Assembly (NCBI RefSeq): GCF_050947335.1
Contig: NW_027473692.1
Coordinates: forward strand, 1-64,000
DNA: 64,000 nt
Direction of reading: 5' to 3'
Source: Megachile rotundata
Lineage: Eukaryota; Arthropoda; Insecta; Hymenoptera; Megachilidae
Of this stretch, positions 1-11,201 are shown piece by piece (the first letter of the stretch is position 1; the number at the start of each line of letters is the position of its first letter). The translations under genes and the position numbers were made by a program. Under the pieces are notes generated by a model, which saw only the letters and a list, made by a program, of their open reading frames with translations, did no database searches and was not told the DNA's origin.

Positions 1-560
1 TGTCGTTCTGTCGATCATATAAGCATAATGTGGTTAATAGTATGAGTTAGATTGATAATAATAAGAGTAATAAGTATAGTAATTGTAGTTCTATCGCTCA
101 TATAAGCATAATATGGCTAATAATAAGAGTGAAAAGTATAGCAATTGTCGTTCTATCGATCATATAAGCATAATATGGCTAATAATATGAGCTAGATTGA
201 TAATAATTAGAGTAATGAGTATAGTAATTGTCGTTCTATCGACCATTTAAGCATAATATGGCTAATAATATGAGTGAGATTGATAATAATAAGAGTAATA
301 AGTATAGTAATTGTAGTTCTATCGATCATATATGCATAATATGGCTAATAATACGAGTTAGATTGATAATAATAAGAGCAATAAGTATAGTAATTGTAGT
401 TCTATCAATCATATCTGCATAATATGGTTAATAATATGAGTTAGATTCATAATAATAAGAGTAATATGTATAGCAATTGTCGTTCTGTCGAGCACATAAA
501 CATAATATGGCTAATAATATGAGTTAGATTGATAATAATAAGAGTAATGAGTATAGTAAT
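1..560 (+). repeat. 7-mer higher-order unit (560 bp), isolated left-edge copy
   Basis: Bases 1-580 match 5,416-5,995 with no difference that I noticed, so this is a fourth member of the 560-bp family, separated from the other three by about 3.7 kb. The unit has six 83-bp monomers plus one of 62 bp. The match ends at 581, where this copy continues with an ATCTGC-type monomer while the other continues with an ATAAGC-type one. The separation suggests an older duplication that carried this edge as well as the following kilobase. Confidence 0.85.
82..143 (+). repeat. 62-bp deleted monomer, copy 1
   Basis: This monomer is 21 bp short. The missing part is one TAATAAT plus the following 14 bases, the exact interval between the two 7-bp direct repeats at monomer positions 37-43 and 58-64. 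That is the signature of slippage or single-strand annealing between TAATAAT copies. The same deletion occurs in all four 560-bp units, so it happened once and was then amplified. Confidence 0.9.
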
Positions 561-1552
561 TGTCGTTCTATCGATCATATCTGCATAATATGGTTAATCA
601 TATGAGTTAGATTGATAATAGTGAGTGTAATAAGTATAGTAATTGTCGTTCTATCGATCATATAGGCATAATATGGCTAATAATATGAGTTAGATTGATA
701 ATAATAAGAGTAATAAGTATAGTAGTTGTCGTCCTATCGATCATATCTGCATAATATGGTTAATAATATGAGTTAGATTCATAATAATAAGAGTAATATG
801 TATAGCAATTGTCGTTCTGTCGAGCACATAAGCATAATATGGCTAATAATATGAGTTAGGTTGATAATAATAAGAGTAATGAGTATAGTAATTGTCGTCC
901 TATCGATCATATAAGCATAATATGGCTTATAATATGAGTTAGATTGATAATAATAAGAGTAATGAGTGTAGTAATTGTCGTTCTATCGATCATATTTGCA
1001 CAATATAGTTAACAGTATGAGTTAAATTGATAATAGTGAGTGTAATAAGTATAGTAATTATCGTTTTATCGATCATATTAGCATAATATGGCTCATGATA
1101 TGGGTTAGATTGATAATAATAAGAGTAATGAGTATAGTAATTGTAGTTCTATCGATCTTATCTGCATAATATGGTTAATAATATGAGTTACATTGATAAT
1201 AATAAGAGTAATAAGTATAGTAATTGTAGTTCTATCGATCATATAAGCATAATATGGTTAATCATATGAGTTAGATTGATAATAGTGAGTGTAATAAGTA
1301 TAGTAATTGTAGTTCTATTGCTCATATAAGCAAAATATGGTTAATAATATGAGTTAGGTTGATAATAATAAGAGTAATAAGTATAGTAATTGTCGTTCTT
1401 TCGATCATATTTGCATATTACGGTTACTAATATGAGTTAGATTGATAACAGTGAGTGTAATAAGCATAGTAATTGTCGTTCTGTCGATCATATAAGCATA
1501 ATATGGCTAATAATATGAGTTAGATTGATAATAATAAGAGTAATAAGTATAG
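500..1552 (+). repeat. Diverged copy of the left part of the 5.8-kb superunit
   Basis: This stretch aligns at a constant offset of 5,996 bp with about 6,496-7,548, and with the corresponding part of the second 5.8-kb unit. Shared rare variants include GTCGTCCTATC monomers, GAGCACATAAGC and a TTTGCACAATATAG monomer. Scattered single-base differences (for example TATAGTAATTG here against TATGGTCATTG there) make it older than the near-identical pair downstream. The offset equals 73 monomers minus the three 21-bp deletions lying between. Confidence 0.8.
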
Positions 1553-2969
1553 TAATTGTAGTTCTATCGATCATATAGGCATAATATGGCTAATAATATG
1601 AGTTAGATTGATAATAATAAGAGTAATAAGTACAGTAATTGTAGTTCTATCGATCATATAGGCATAATATGGCTAATAATATGAGTTAGATTGATAATAA
1701 TAAGGGTAATAAGTATAGTAATTATCATTCTACCGATCACATAAGCATAATATGCCTAATAAAATGAGTTGGATTGATAATAATAAGAGTAAGAAGTAGA
1801 GTAATTGTCGTTCTATCGATCATATAAGCATAATATGGCTAATAATATGAGTTAGATTGATAATAATAAGAGTAGAGAGTATAGCAATTGTCGTTCTATC
1901 GATCATATAATCATAATATTGCTAATAATATGAGTTAGATTGATAATAATAAGAGTAATAAGTACAGTAATTGTAGTTCTATCGATCATATAGGCATAAT
2001 ATGGCTAAGAATATGAGTTAGATTGATAATAATAAGAGTAAAAAGTATAGCAATTGTCATTCTATCGATCATATAAGCATAATATGGCTAATAATATGAG
2101 CTAGATTGATAATAATAAGAGTAATAAGTATAGTAGTTGTCGTCCTATCGATCATATCTGCATAATATGGTTAATAATATGAGTTAGGTTGATAATTATA
2201 AGAGTAATAAGTATAGTAATTGTCGTTCAATCGATCTTATCTGCATAATATGGTTAATAATATGAGTTAGATTGATAATAATAAGAGTAATAGGTATAGT
2301 AATTGTCGATCTATCGATCATATAAGCATAATATGGTTAATCATATGAGTTAGATTGATAATAGTGAGTATAATAAGTATAGTAATTGTAGTTATATTGC
2401 TCATGTAAGCATAATATGGCTAATAATATTAGTTAGATTGATAATAGTGAGTGTAATACGTATAGTAATTGTCGTTCTGTCGATCATATAAGCATAATAT
2501 GGCTAATAATATGAGTTAAACTGATAATAGTGAGTGTAATAAGTATAGTCATTGTAGTTCTATCGATCATATAAGCATAATATGTTTAATAGCATGAGTT
2601 AGATTGATGATAATAAGAGTAATAAGTATAGTAATTGTCGTTCTATCGATCATATAAGCATAATATGGCTAATAATAAGAGCTAGATTGATAATTATAAG
2701 AGTAATAAGTATAGTAATTGTCGTTCTATCGATCATATTTGCATAATATGGTTAATAATATGAGTTAGATAGATAATAGTGAGTGTAATAAGTATAGTAA
2801 TTGTCGTTCTGTCGATCATATTTGCAAATAATGGTTGATAATATGAGTTAGATTGATAACAGTGAGTGTAATGAGTATAGTAATTGTCGTTCTGTCGATC
2901 ACATAAGAATAATATGGCTAATAATATGAGTTAGATTGATAATAATAAGAGTAATAAGTATAGTAATTG
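1553..2969 (+). repeat. Diverse monomers, no complete higher-order unit
   Basis: No gene or non-satellite sequence is visible here. The monomers are relatively diverged from one another. About 1,680-2,115 aligns at an offset of 1,494 bp (18 monomers) with 3,174-3,609, sharing the AAGGGTAATAAG, ATGCCTAATA and AGTAGAGTAATTG variants, so it is a remnant of the 9-mer family that follows. The rest shows mixed ATAAGC, ATCTGC and ATTTGC monomer types. Confidence 0.75.
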
Positions 2970-3716
2970 TAGTTCTATCGATCATATAGGCATAATATGG
3001 CTAATAATATGAGTTAGATTGATAATAATAAGAGTAATAAGTATAGTACTTGTCGTTCTATCGATCATATCTGCATAATATGGTTAATAATATGAGTTAG
3101 ATTGATAATAGTGAGTGTAATAAGTATAGTAATTGTCGTTCTGTCGATCATATAAGCATAATATGTCTAATAATATGAGTTAGATTGATAATAATAAGGG
3201 TAATAAGTATAGTAATTATCTTTCTACCGATCACATAAGCATAATATGCCTAATAATATGAGTTGGATTGATAATAATAAGAGTAAGAAGTAGAGTAATT
3301 GTCGTTCTATCGATCGTATAAGCATAATATGGCTAATAATATGAGTTAGATTGATAATAATAAGAGTGGAGGGTATAGCAATTGTCGTTCTATCGATCAT
3401 ATAATCATAATATTGCTAATAATATGAGTTAGATTGATAATAATAAGAGTAATAAGTACAGTAATTGTAGTTCTATCGATCATATAGGCATAATATGGCT
3501 AAGAATATGAGTTAGATTGATAATAATAAGAGTAAAAAGTATAGCAATTGTCGTTCTATCGATCATATAAGCATAATATGGCTAATAATATGAGCTAGAT
3601 TGATAATAATTAGAGTAATGAGTATAGTAATTGTCGCTCTATCGATCATATAAGCATAATATGGCTGATAATATGATTTAGATTGATAATAATAAGAGTA
3701 ATGAGTATAGTAATTG
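2970..3716 (+). repeat. 9-mer higher-order unit (747 bp), copy a
   Basis: Nine monomers repeat at an offset of exactly 747 bp. Diagnostic variants are AAGGGTAATAAG at 3,195, AGTAGAGTAATTG monomers and a GGAGGGTATAGC monomer near 3,367. The left boundary is approximate because neighbouring monomers are themselves similar. Confidence 0.75.
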
Positions 3717-4270
3717 TCGTTCTATCGATCATATAGGCATAATATGTCTAATAATATGAGTTAGATTGATAATAATAAGAGTAATAAGTATAGTAGTTGT
3801 CGTCCTATCGATCATATCTGCATAATATGGTTAATAATATGAGTTAGATTGATAATAGTGAGTGTAATAAGTATAGTAATTGTCGTTCTGTCGATCATAT
3901 AAGCATAATATGGCTAATAATATGAGTTAGATTGATAATAATAAGGGTAACAAGTATAGTAATTATCGTTCTACCGATCACATAAGCATAATATGCCTAA
4001 TAATATGAGTTGGATTGATAATAATAAGAGTAAGAAGTAGAGTAATTGTCGTTCTGTCGATCATATAAGCATAATATGGCTAATAATATGAGTTAGATTG
4101 ATAATAATAAGAGTAGAGTGTATAGGAATTGTCGATCTATCGATCATATAATCATAATATTGCTAATAATATGAGTTAGATTGATAATAATAAGAGTAAT
4201 AAGTACAGTAATTGTAGTTCTATCGATCATATAGGCATAATACGGCTAATAATATGAGTTAGATTGATAA
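3717..4270 (+). repeat. 9-mer higher-order unit, copy b, incomplete
   Basis: Aligns with copy a until about 4,270, where copy a has AATAATAAGAG and this copy has AATAGTGAGTG and passes into the 7-mer array. Its AAGGG variant lies at 3,942, exactly 747 bp after that of copy a. A related monomer pair reappears at about 21,224, some 17 kb away and in phase. Confidence 0.75.
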
Positions 4271-4295
4271 TAGTGAGTGTAATAAGTATAGTAAT

Positions 4296-4855
4296 TGTCG
4301 TTCTGTCGATCATATAAGCATAATGTGGTTAATAGTATGAGTTAGATTGATAATAATAAGAGTAATAAGTATAGTAATTGTAGTTCTATCGCTCATATAA
4401 GCATAATATGGCTAATAATAAGAGTGAAAAGTATAGCAATTGTCGTTCTATCGATCATATAAGCATAATATGGCTAATAATATGAGCTAGATTGATAATA
4501 ATTAGAGTAATGAGTATAGTAATTGTCGTTCTATCGACCATTTAAGCATAATATGGCTAATAATATGAGTGAGATTGATAATAATAAGAGTAATAAGTAT
4601 AGTAATTGTAGTTCTATCGATCATATATGCATAATATGGCTAATAACACGAGTTAGATTGATAATAATAAGAGCAATAAGTATAGTAATTGTAGTTCTAT
4701 CAATCATATCTGCATAATATGGTTAATAATATGAGTTAGATTCATAATAATAAGAGTAATATGTATAGCAATTGTCGTTCTGTCGAGCACATAAACATAA
4801 TATGGCTAATAATATGAGTTAGATTGATAATAGTGAGTGTAATAAGTATAGTAAT
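4296..4855 (+). repeat. 7-mer higher-order unit (560 bp), array copy 1
   Basis: First of three tandem 560-bp units (7 x 83 minus 21). Each starts at the TGTCGTTCTGTCG monomer that carries AATGTGGTTAATAGTATGAG. This copy differs from the others by a C at 4,648 (AACACGAG where the others have AATACGAG). Very high identity between the copies indicates recent tandem amplification. Confidence 0.93.
4377..4438 (+). repeat. 62-bp deleted monomer, copy 2
   Basis: Same TAATAAT-to-TAATAAT 21-bp deletion as at 82-143, in the same place within the 560-bp unit. Confidence 0.9.
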
Positions 4856-5415
4856 TGTCGTTCTGTCGATCATATAAGCATAATGTGGTTAATAGTATGA
4901 GTTAGATTGATAATAATAAGAGTAATAAGTATAGTAATTGTAGTTCTATCGCTCATATAAGCATAATATGGCTAATAATAAGAGTGAAAAGTATAGCAAT
5001 TGTCGTTCTATCGATCATATAAGCATAATATGGCTAATAATATGAGCTAGATTGATAATAATTAGAGTAATGAGTATAGTAATTGTCGTTCTATCGACCA
5101 TTTAAGCATAATATGGCTAATAATATGAGTGAGATTGATAATAAGAAGAGTAATAAGTATAGTAATTGTAGTTCTATCGATCATATATGCATAATATGGC
5201 TAATAATACGAGTTAGATTGATAATAATAAGAGCAATAAGTATAGTAATTGTAGTTCTATCAATCATATCTGCATAATATGGTTAATAATATGAGTTAGA
5301 TTCATAATAATAAGAGTAATATGTATAGCAATTGTCGTTCTGTCGAGCACATAAACATAATATGGCTAATAATATGAGTTAGATTGATAATAGTGAGTGT
5401 AATAAGTATAGTAAT
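4856..5415 (+). repeat. 7-mer higher-order unit (560 bp), array copy 2
   Basis: Offset exactly 560 bp from the preceding unit. A private variant, AATAAGAAGAG near 5,140 in place of AATAATAAGAG, distinguishes it. Confidence 0.93.
4937..4998 (+). repeat. 62-bp deleted monomer, copy 3
   Basis: Same deletion junction (GGCTAATAATAAGAGTG) as in the other 560-bp units. Confidence 0.9.
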
Positions 5416-5975
5416 TGTCGTTCTGTCGATCATATAAGCATAATGTGGTTAATAGTATGAGTTAGATTGATAATAATAAGAGTAATAAGTATAGTAATTG
5501 TAGTTCTATCGCTCATATAAGCATAATATGGCTAATAATAAGAGTGAAAAGTATAGCAATTGTCGTTCTATCGATCATATAAGCATAATATGGCTAATAA
5601 TATGAGCTAGATTGATAATAATTAGAGTAATGAGTATAGTAATTGTCGTTCTATCGACCATTTAAGCATAATATGGCTAATAATATGAGTGAGATTGATA
5701 ATAATAAGAGTAATAAGTATAGTAATTGTAGTTCTATCGATCATATATGCATAATATGGCTAATAATACGAGTTAGATTGATAATAATAAGAGCAATAAG
5801 TATAGTAATTGTAGTTCTATCAATCATATCTGCATAATATGGTTAATAATATGAGTTAGATTCATAATAATAAGAGTAATATGTATAGCAATTGTCGTTC
5901 TGTCGAGCACATAAACATAATATGGCTAATAATATGAGTTAGATTGATAATAATAAGAGTAATGAGTATAGTAAT
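5416..5975 (+). repeat. 7-mer higher-order unit (560 bp), array copy 3
   Basis: Third tandem unit. At about 5,951 it continues with AATAATAAGAG instead of the AATAGTGAGTG that links copies 1 and 2 to the next unit, so it marks the right end of the 7-mer array. It is the closest match to the unit at the window start. Confidence 0.92.
5497..5558 (+). repeat. 62-bp deleted monomer, copy 4
   Basis: Fourth copy of the amplified 21-bp deletion. Confidence 0.9.
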
Positions 5976-6408
5976 TGTCGTTCTATCGATCATATAAGCA
6001 TAATATGCCTAATAATATGAGTAAGATTGATAATAATAAGAGTAATGAGTATAGTAATTGTCGTTCTATCGATCATATCTGCATAATATGGTTAATCATA
6101 TGAGTTAGATTGATAATAGTGAGTGTAATAAGTATAGTAATTGTAGTTCTATCGATCATATAAGCATAATATGGCTAATAATAAGAGTTAGATTGATAAT
6201 AATAAGTGTAATCAGTATAGTAATTGTCGTTCTGTCGATCATATAAGCATAATATGGCTAATAATATGAGTTAAACTGATAATAGTGAGTGTAATAAGTA
6301 TAGTAATTGTAGTTCTATCGATCATATAAGCATAATATGTTTAATAACATGAGTTAGATTCATAATAATAAGAGTAATATGTATAGCAATTGTCGTTCTG
6401 TCGAGCAC
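5976..6408 (+). repeat. Transition monomers between the 7-mer array and the 5.8-kb units
   Basis: About five monomers of mixed type, including ATGCCTAATAATATGAG, an ATAAGTGTAATCAG variant and a GAGCACATAAGC monomer. Nothing other than satellite is visible. Confidence 0.7.
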
Positions 6409-7910
6409 ATAAGCATAATATGGCTAATAATATGAGTTAGATTGATAATAATAAGAGTAATGAGTATAGTAATTGTCGTTCTATCGATCATATGAGCATA
6501 ATATGCCTAATAATATGAGTAAGATTGATAATAATAAGAGTAATGAGTATAGTAATTGTCGTTCTATCGATCATATCTGCATAATATGGTTAATCATATG
6601 AGTTAGATTGATAATAGTGAGTGTAATAAGTATGGTCATTGTCGTTCTATCGATCATATAGGCATAATATGGCTAATAATATGAGTTAGATTGATAATAA
6701 TAAGAGTAATAAGTATAGTAGTTGTCGTCCTATCGATCATATCTGCATAATATGGTTAATAATATGAGTTAGATTCATAATAGTAAGAGTAATATGTATA
6801 GCAATTGTCGTTCTGTCGAGCACATAAGCATAATATGGCTAATAATATGAGTTAGGTTGATAATAATAAGAGTAATGAGTATAGTAATTGTCGTCCTATC
6901 GATCATATAAGCATAATATGGCTTATAATATGAGTTAGATTGATAATAATAAGAGTAATGAGTGTAGTAATTGTCGTTCTATCGATCATATTTGCACAAT
7001 ATAGTTAACAGTATGAGTTAAATTGATAATAGTGAGTGTAATAAGTATAGTAATTATCGTTTTATCGATCATATTAGCATAATATGGCTCATGATATGGG
7101 TTAGATTGATAATAATAAGAGTAATGAGTATAGTAATTGTAGTTCTATCGATCTTATCTGCATAATATGGTTAATAATATGAGTTAGATTGATAATAATA
7201 AGAGTAATAAGTATAGTAATTGTAGTTCTATCGATCATATAAGCATAATATGGTTAATCATATGAGTTAGATTGATAATAGTGAGTGTAATAAGTATAGT
7301 AATTGTAGTTCTATTGCTCATATAAGCAAAATATGGTTAATAATATGAGTTAGGTTGATAATTATAAGAGTAATAAGTATAGTAATTGTCGTTCTTTCGC
7401 TCATATTTGCATATTACGGTTACTAATATGAGTTAGATTGATAACAGTGAGTGTAATAAGCATAGTAATTGTCGTTCTGTCGATCATATAAGCATAATAT
7501 GGCTAATAATATGAGTTAGATTGATAATAATAAGAGTAATAAGTATAGTCATTGTCGTTCTATCGATCACATAAGCATAATATGGCTAATAATATGAGTT
7601 AGATTGATAATAATAAGAGTAATAAGTATAGTAATTGTCGTTCTATCGGTAATATAAGCATAATATGGCTAATAATATGAGTTAGATTGATAATAATAAG
7701 AGAAGTAAGTATAGTAATTGTCGTTCTATCGATAAGATAAGCATAATATGGCTAATAATATGAGTTAGATTGATAATAATAAGAGAAATAAGTATAGTAA
7801 TTGTCGATCTATCGATCACATAAGCATAAAATGGCTAATAATATGAGTTAGATTGATAATAATAAGAGTAATAAGTATAGTAATTGTCGTTCTATCGATC
7901 ATATAAGCAT

Positions 7911-9902
7911 AATGTGGCTAATAATATGAGTTAGATTGATAATAATAGGAGTAATAAGTATAGTAATTGTTGTTCTATCGATCATATCTGCATAACATGG
8001 TTAATAATATGAGTTAGATTTATAATAGTGAGTGTAATAAGTATAGTAGTTGTTGTTCTGTCGATCATATAAGCATAATATGGCTAATAATATGAGTTAG
8101 ATTGATAGTAATAAGAGTAATAAGTATAGTAATTGTCGCTCTATCGATCATTTCTGTATAATATGGTTAATAATATGAGTTAGATTGATAATAGTGAGTG
8201 TAATAAGTATATTAGGTGTCGTTCTGTCGATCATATAAGCATAACATGGTTAATAATATGAGTTAGATTTATAATAGTGAGTGTAATAAGTATAGTAGTT
8301 GTCGTTCTGTCGATCATATAGGCATAATGTGGCTAATAATATGAGTTAGATTGATAATAATAGGAGTAACAAGTATAGTAATTGTTGTTCTATCGATCAT
8401 ATCTGCATAACATGGTTAATAATATGAGTTAGATTTATAATAGTGAGTGTAATAAGTATAGTAGTTGTTGTTCTGTCGATCATATAAGCATAATATGGCT
8501 AATAATATGAGTTAGATTGATAGAAATAAGAGTAATAAGTATAGTAATTGTCGCTCTATCGATCATTTCTGCATAATATGGTTAATAATATGAGTTAGAT
8601 TTATAATAGTGAGTGTAATAAGTATAGTAGTTGTCGTTCTGTCGATCATATAAGCATAATATGGCTAATAATATGAGTTAGATTGATAATAATAAGAGTA
8701 ATAAGTATAGTAATTGTCGCTCTGTCGATCATATCTGCATAATTTGGTTATTAATATGAGTTAGATTGATAATGGTGAGTGTAACAAGTATAGTAATTGT
8801 TGTTCTATCGATCATATCTGCATAACATGGTTAATAATATGAGTTAGATTTATAATAGTGAGTGTAATAAGTATAGTAGTTGTTGTTCTGTCGATCATAT
8901 AAGCATAATATGGCTAATAATATGAGTTAGATTGATAGTAATAAGAGTAATAAGTATAGTAATTGTCGCTCTATCGATCATTTCTGCATAATATGGTTAA
9001 TAATATGAGTTAGATTGATAATAGTGAGTGTAATAAGTATAGTAGTTGTCGTTCTGTCGATCATATAAGCATAACATGGTTAATAATATGAGTTAGATTT
9101 ATAATAGTGAGTGTAATAAGTATAGTAGTTGTCGTTCTGTAGATCATATAAGCATAATATGGCTAATAATATGAGTTAGATTGATAATAATAAGAGTAAT
9201 AAGTATAGTAATTGTCGCTCTGTCGATCGTATCTGCATAATATGGTTAATAATATGAGTTAGATTGATAATAGTGAGTGTAATAAGTATAGTAATTGTCG
9301 TTCTGTCGATCATATAAGCATAATATGGCTAATAATATGAGTTAGATTGATAATAATAAGAGAAATAAGTATAGTAATTGTCGTTCTATCGATCACATAA
9401 GCATAAAATGGCTAATAATATGAGTTAGATTGATAATAATAAGAGTAATAAGTATAGTAATTGTCGTTCTATCGATCATATAAGCATAATGTGGCTAATA
9501 ATATGAGTTAGATTGATAATAATAGGAGTAACAAGTATAGTAATTGTTGTTCTATCGATCATATCTGCATAACATGGTTAATAATATGAGTTAGATTTAT
9601 AATAGTGAGTGTAATAAGTATAGTAGTTGTTGTTCTGTCGATCATATAAGCATAATATGGCTAATAATATGAGTTAGATTGATAGTAATAAGGGTAATAA
9701 GTATAGTAATTGTCGCTCTATCGATCATTTCTGTATAATATGGTTAATAATATGAGTTAGATTGATAATAGTGAGTGTAATAAGTATAGTAGTTGTCGTT
9801 CTGTCGATCATATAAGCATAACATGGTTAATAATATGAGTTAGATTTATAATAGTGAGTGTAATAAGTATAGTAGTTGTCGTTCTGTCGATCATATAAGC
9901 AT
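7911..9902 (+). repeat. 24-mer higher-order unit (1,992 bp) inside D1, first copy
   Basis: Repeats at an offset of 1,992 bp (24 monomers): ATTAGGTG at 8,211 and 10,203, CTGTAGATC at 9,138 and 11,130. Inside it a 5-mer of 415 bp recurs; the homologous monomer lies at 7,911, 8,326, 8,741 and 9,156. The 5-mer order is roughly two GGCTA/GGTTA monomer pairs plus an extra GGTTA monomer with AACATGG. A secondary 1,577-bp (19-mer) relation links about 7,746-8,310 with 9,323-9,887, showing more than one round of rearrangement. Confidence 0.85.
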
Positions 9903-11179
9903 AATGTGGCTAATAATATGAGTTAGATTGATAATAATAGGAGTAATAAGTATAGTAATTGTTGTTCTGTCGATCATATCTGCATAACATGGTTAATAAT
10001 ATGAGTTAGATTTATAATAGTGAGTGTAATAAGTATAGTAGTTGTTGTTCTGTCGATCATATAAGCATAATATGGCTAATAATATGAGTTAGATTGATAG
10101 TAATAAGAGTAATAAGTATAGTAATTGTCGCTCTATCGATCATTTCTGTATAATATGGTTAATAATATGAGTTAGATTGATAATAGTGAGTGTAATAAGT
10201 ATATTAGGTGTCGTTCTGTCGATCATATAAGCATAACATGGTTAATAATATGAGTTAGATTTATAATAGTGAGTGTAATAAGTATAGTAGTTGTCGTTCT
10301 GTCGATCATATAGGCATAATGTGGCTAATAATATGAGTTAGATTGATAATAATAGGAGTAACAAGTATAGTAATTGTTGTTCTATCGATCATATCTGCAT
10401 AACATGGTTAATAATATGAGTTAGATTTATAATAGTGAGTGTAATAAGTATAGTAGTTGTTGTTCTGTCGATCATATAAGCATAATATGGCTAATAATAT
10501 GAGTTAGATTGATAGAAATAAGAGTAATAAGTATAGTAATTGTCGCTCTATCGATCATTTCTGCATAATATGGTTAATAATATGAGTTAGATTTATAATA
10601 GTGAGTGTAATAAGTATAGTAGTTGTCGTTCTGTCGATCATATAAGCATAATATGGCTAATAATATGAGTTAGATTGATAATAATAAGAGTAATAAGTAT
10701 AGTAATTGTCGCTCTGTCGATCATATCTGCATAATTTGGTTATTAATATGAGTTAGATTGATAATGGTGAGTGTAACAAGTATAGTAATTGTTGTTCTAT
10801 CGATCATATCTGCATAACATGGTTAATAATATGAGTTAGATTTATAATAGTGAGTGTAATAAGTATAGTAGTTGTTGTTCTGTCGATCATATAAGCATAA
10901 TATGGCTAATAATATGAGTTAGATTGATAGTAATAAGAGTAATAAGTATAGTAATTGTCGCTCTATCGATCATTTCTGCATAATATGGTTAATAATATGA
11001 GTTAGATTGATAATAGTGAGTGTAATAAGTATAGTAGTTGTCGTTCTGTCGATCATATAAGCATAACATGGTTAATAATATGAGTTAGATTTATAATAGT
11101 GAGTGTAATAAGTATAGTAGTTGTCGTTCTGTAGATCATATAAGCATAATATGGCTAATAATATGAGTTAGATTGATAA
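9903..11179 (+). repeat. 24-mer unit inside D1, second partial copy
   Basis: Aligns with 7,911-9,187 at the 1,992-bp offset and stops at the 82-bp monomer (AAAGGAGAAATG), where the sequence switches to the GAGCTAG / GTTAGGCTGATG monomer family that dominates the rest of the window. Confidence 0.85.
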
Positions 11180-11201
11180 TAAAGGAGAAATGAATATAGT
11201 A
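11120..11201 (+). repeat. 82-bp monomer at a family boundary (D1)
   Basis: One base is missing around AATAAAGGAG, where the norm is AATAATAAGAG. It coincides with the switch from the 24-mer family to the downstream family, so the indel may mark an old recombination junction. Confidence 0.85.

Noticed and set aside
228..422. 64-codon open frame
   Set aside because: It lies wholly within three satellite monomers, has a low-complexity product rich in Ile, Asn and Ser, and exists only because a few stop codons are mutated in the 560-bp unit. 83 is not a multiple of 3, so the frame shifts every monomer.
4523..4717. 64-codon open frame
   Set aside because: The 560-bp-unit copy of the frame at 228; near-identity reflects repeat amplification, not coding constraint.
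5083..5277. 64-codon open frame
   Set aside because: Second tandem copy of the same by-product frame; the single residue change follows a satellite variant.
5643..5837. 64-codon open frame
   Set aside because: Third tandem copy of the same by-product frame.
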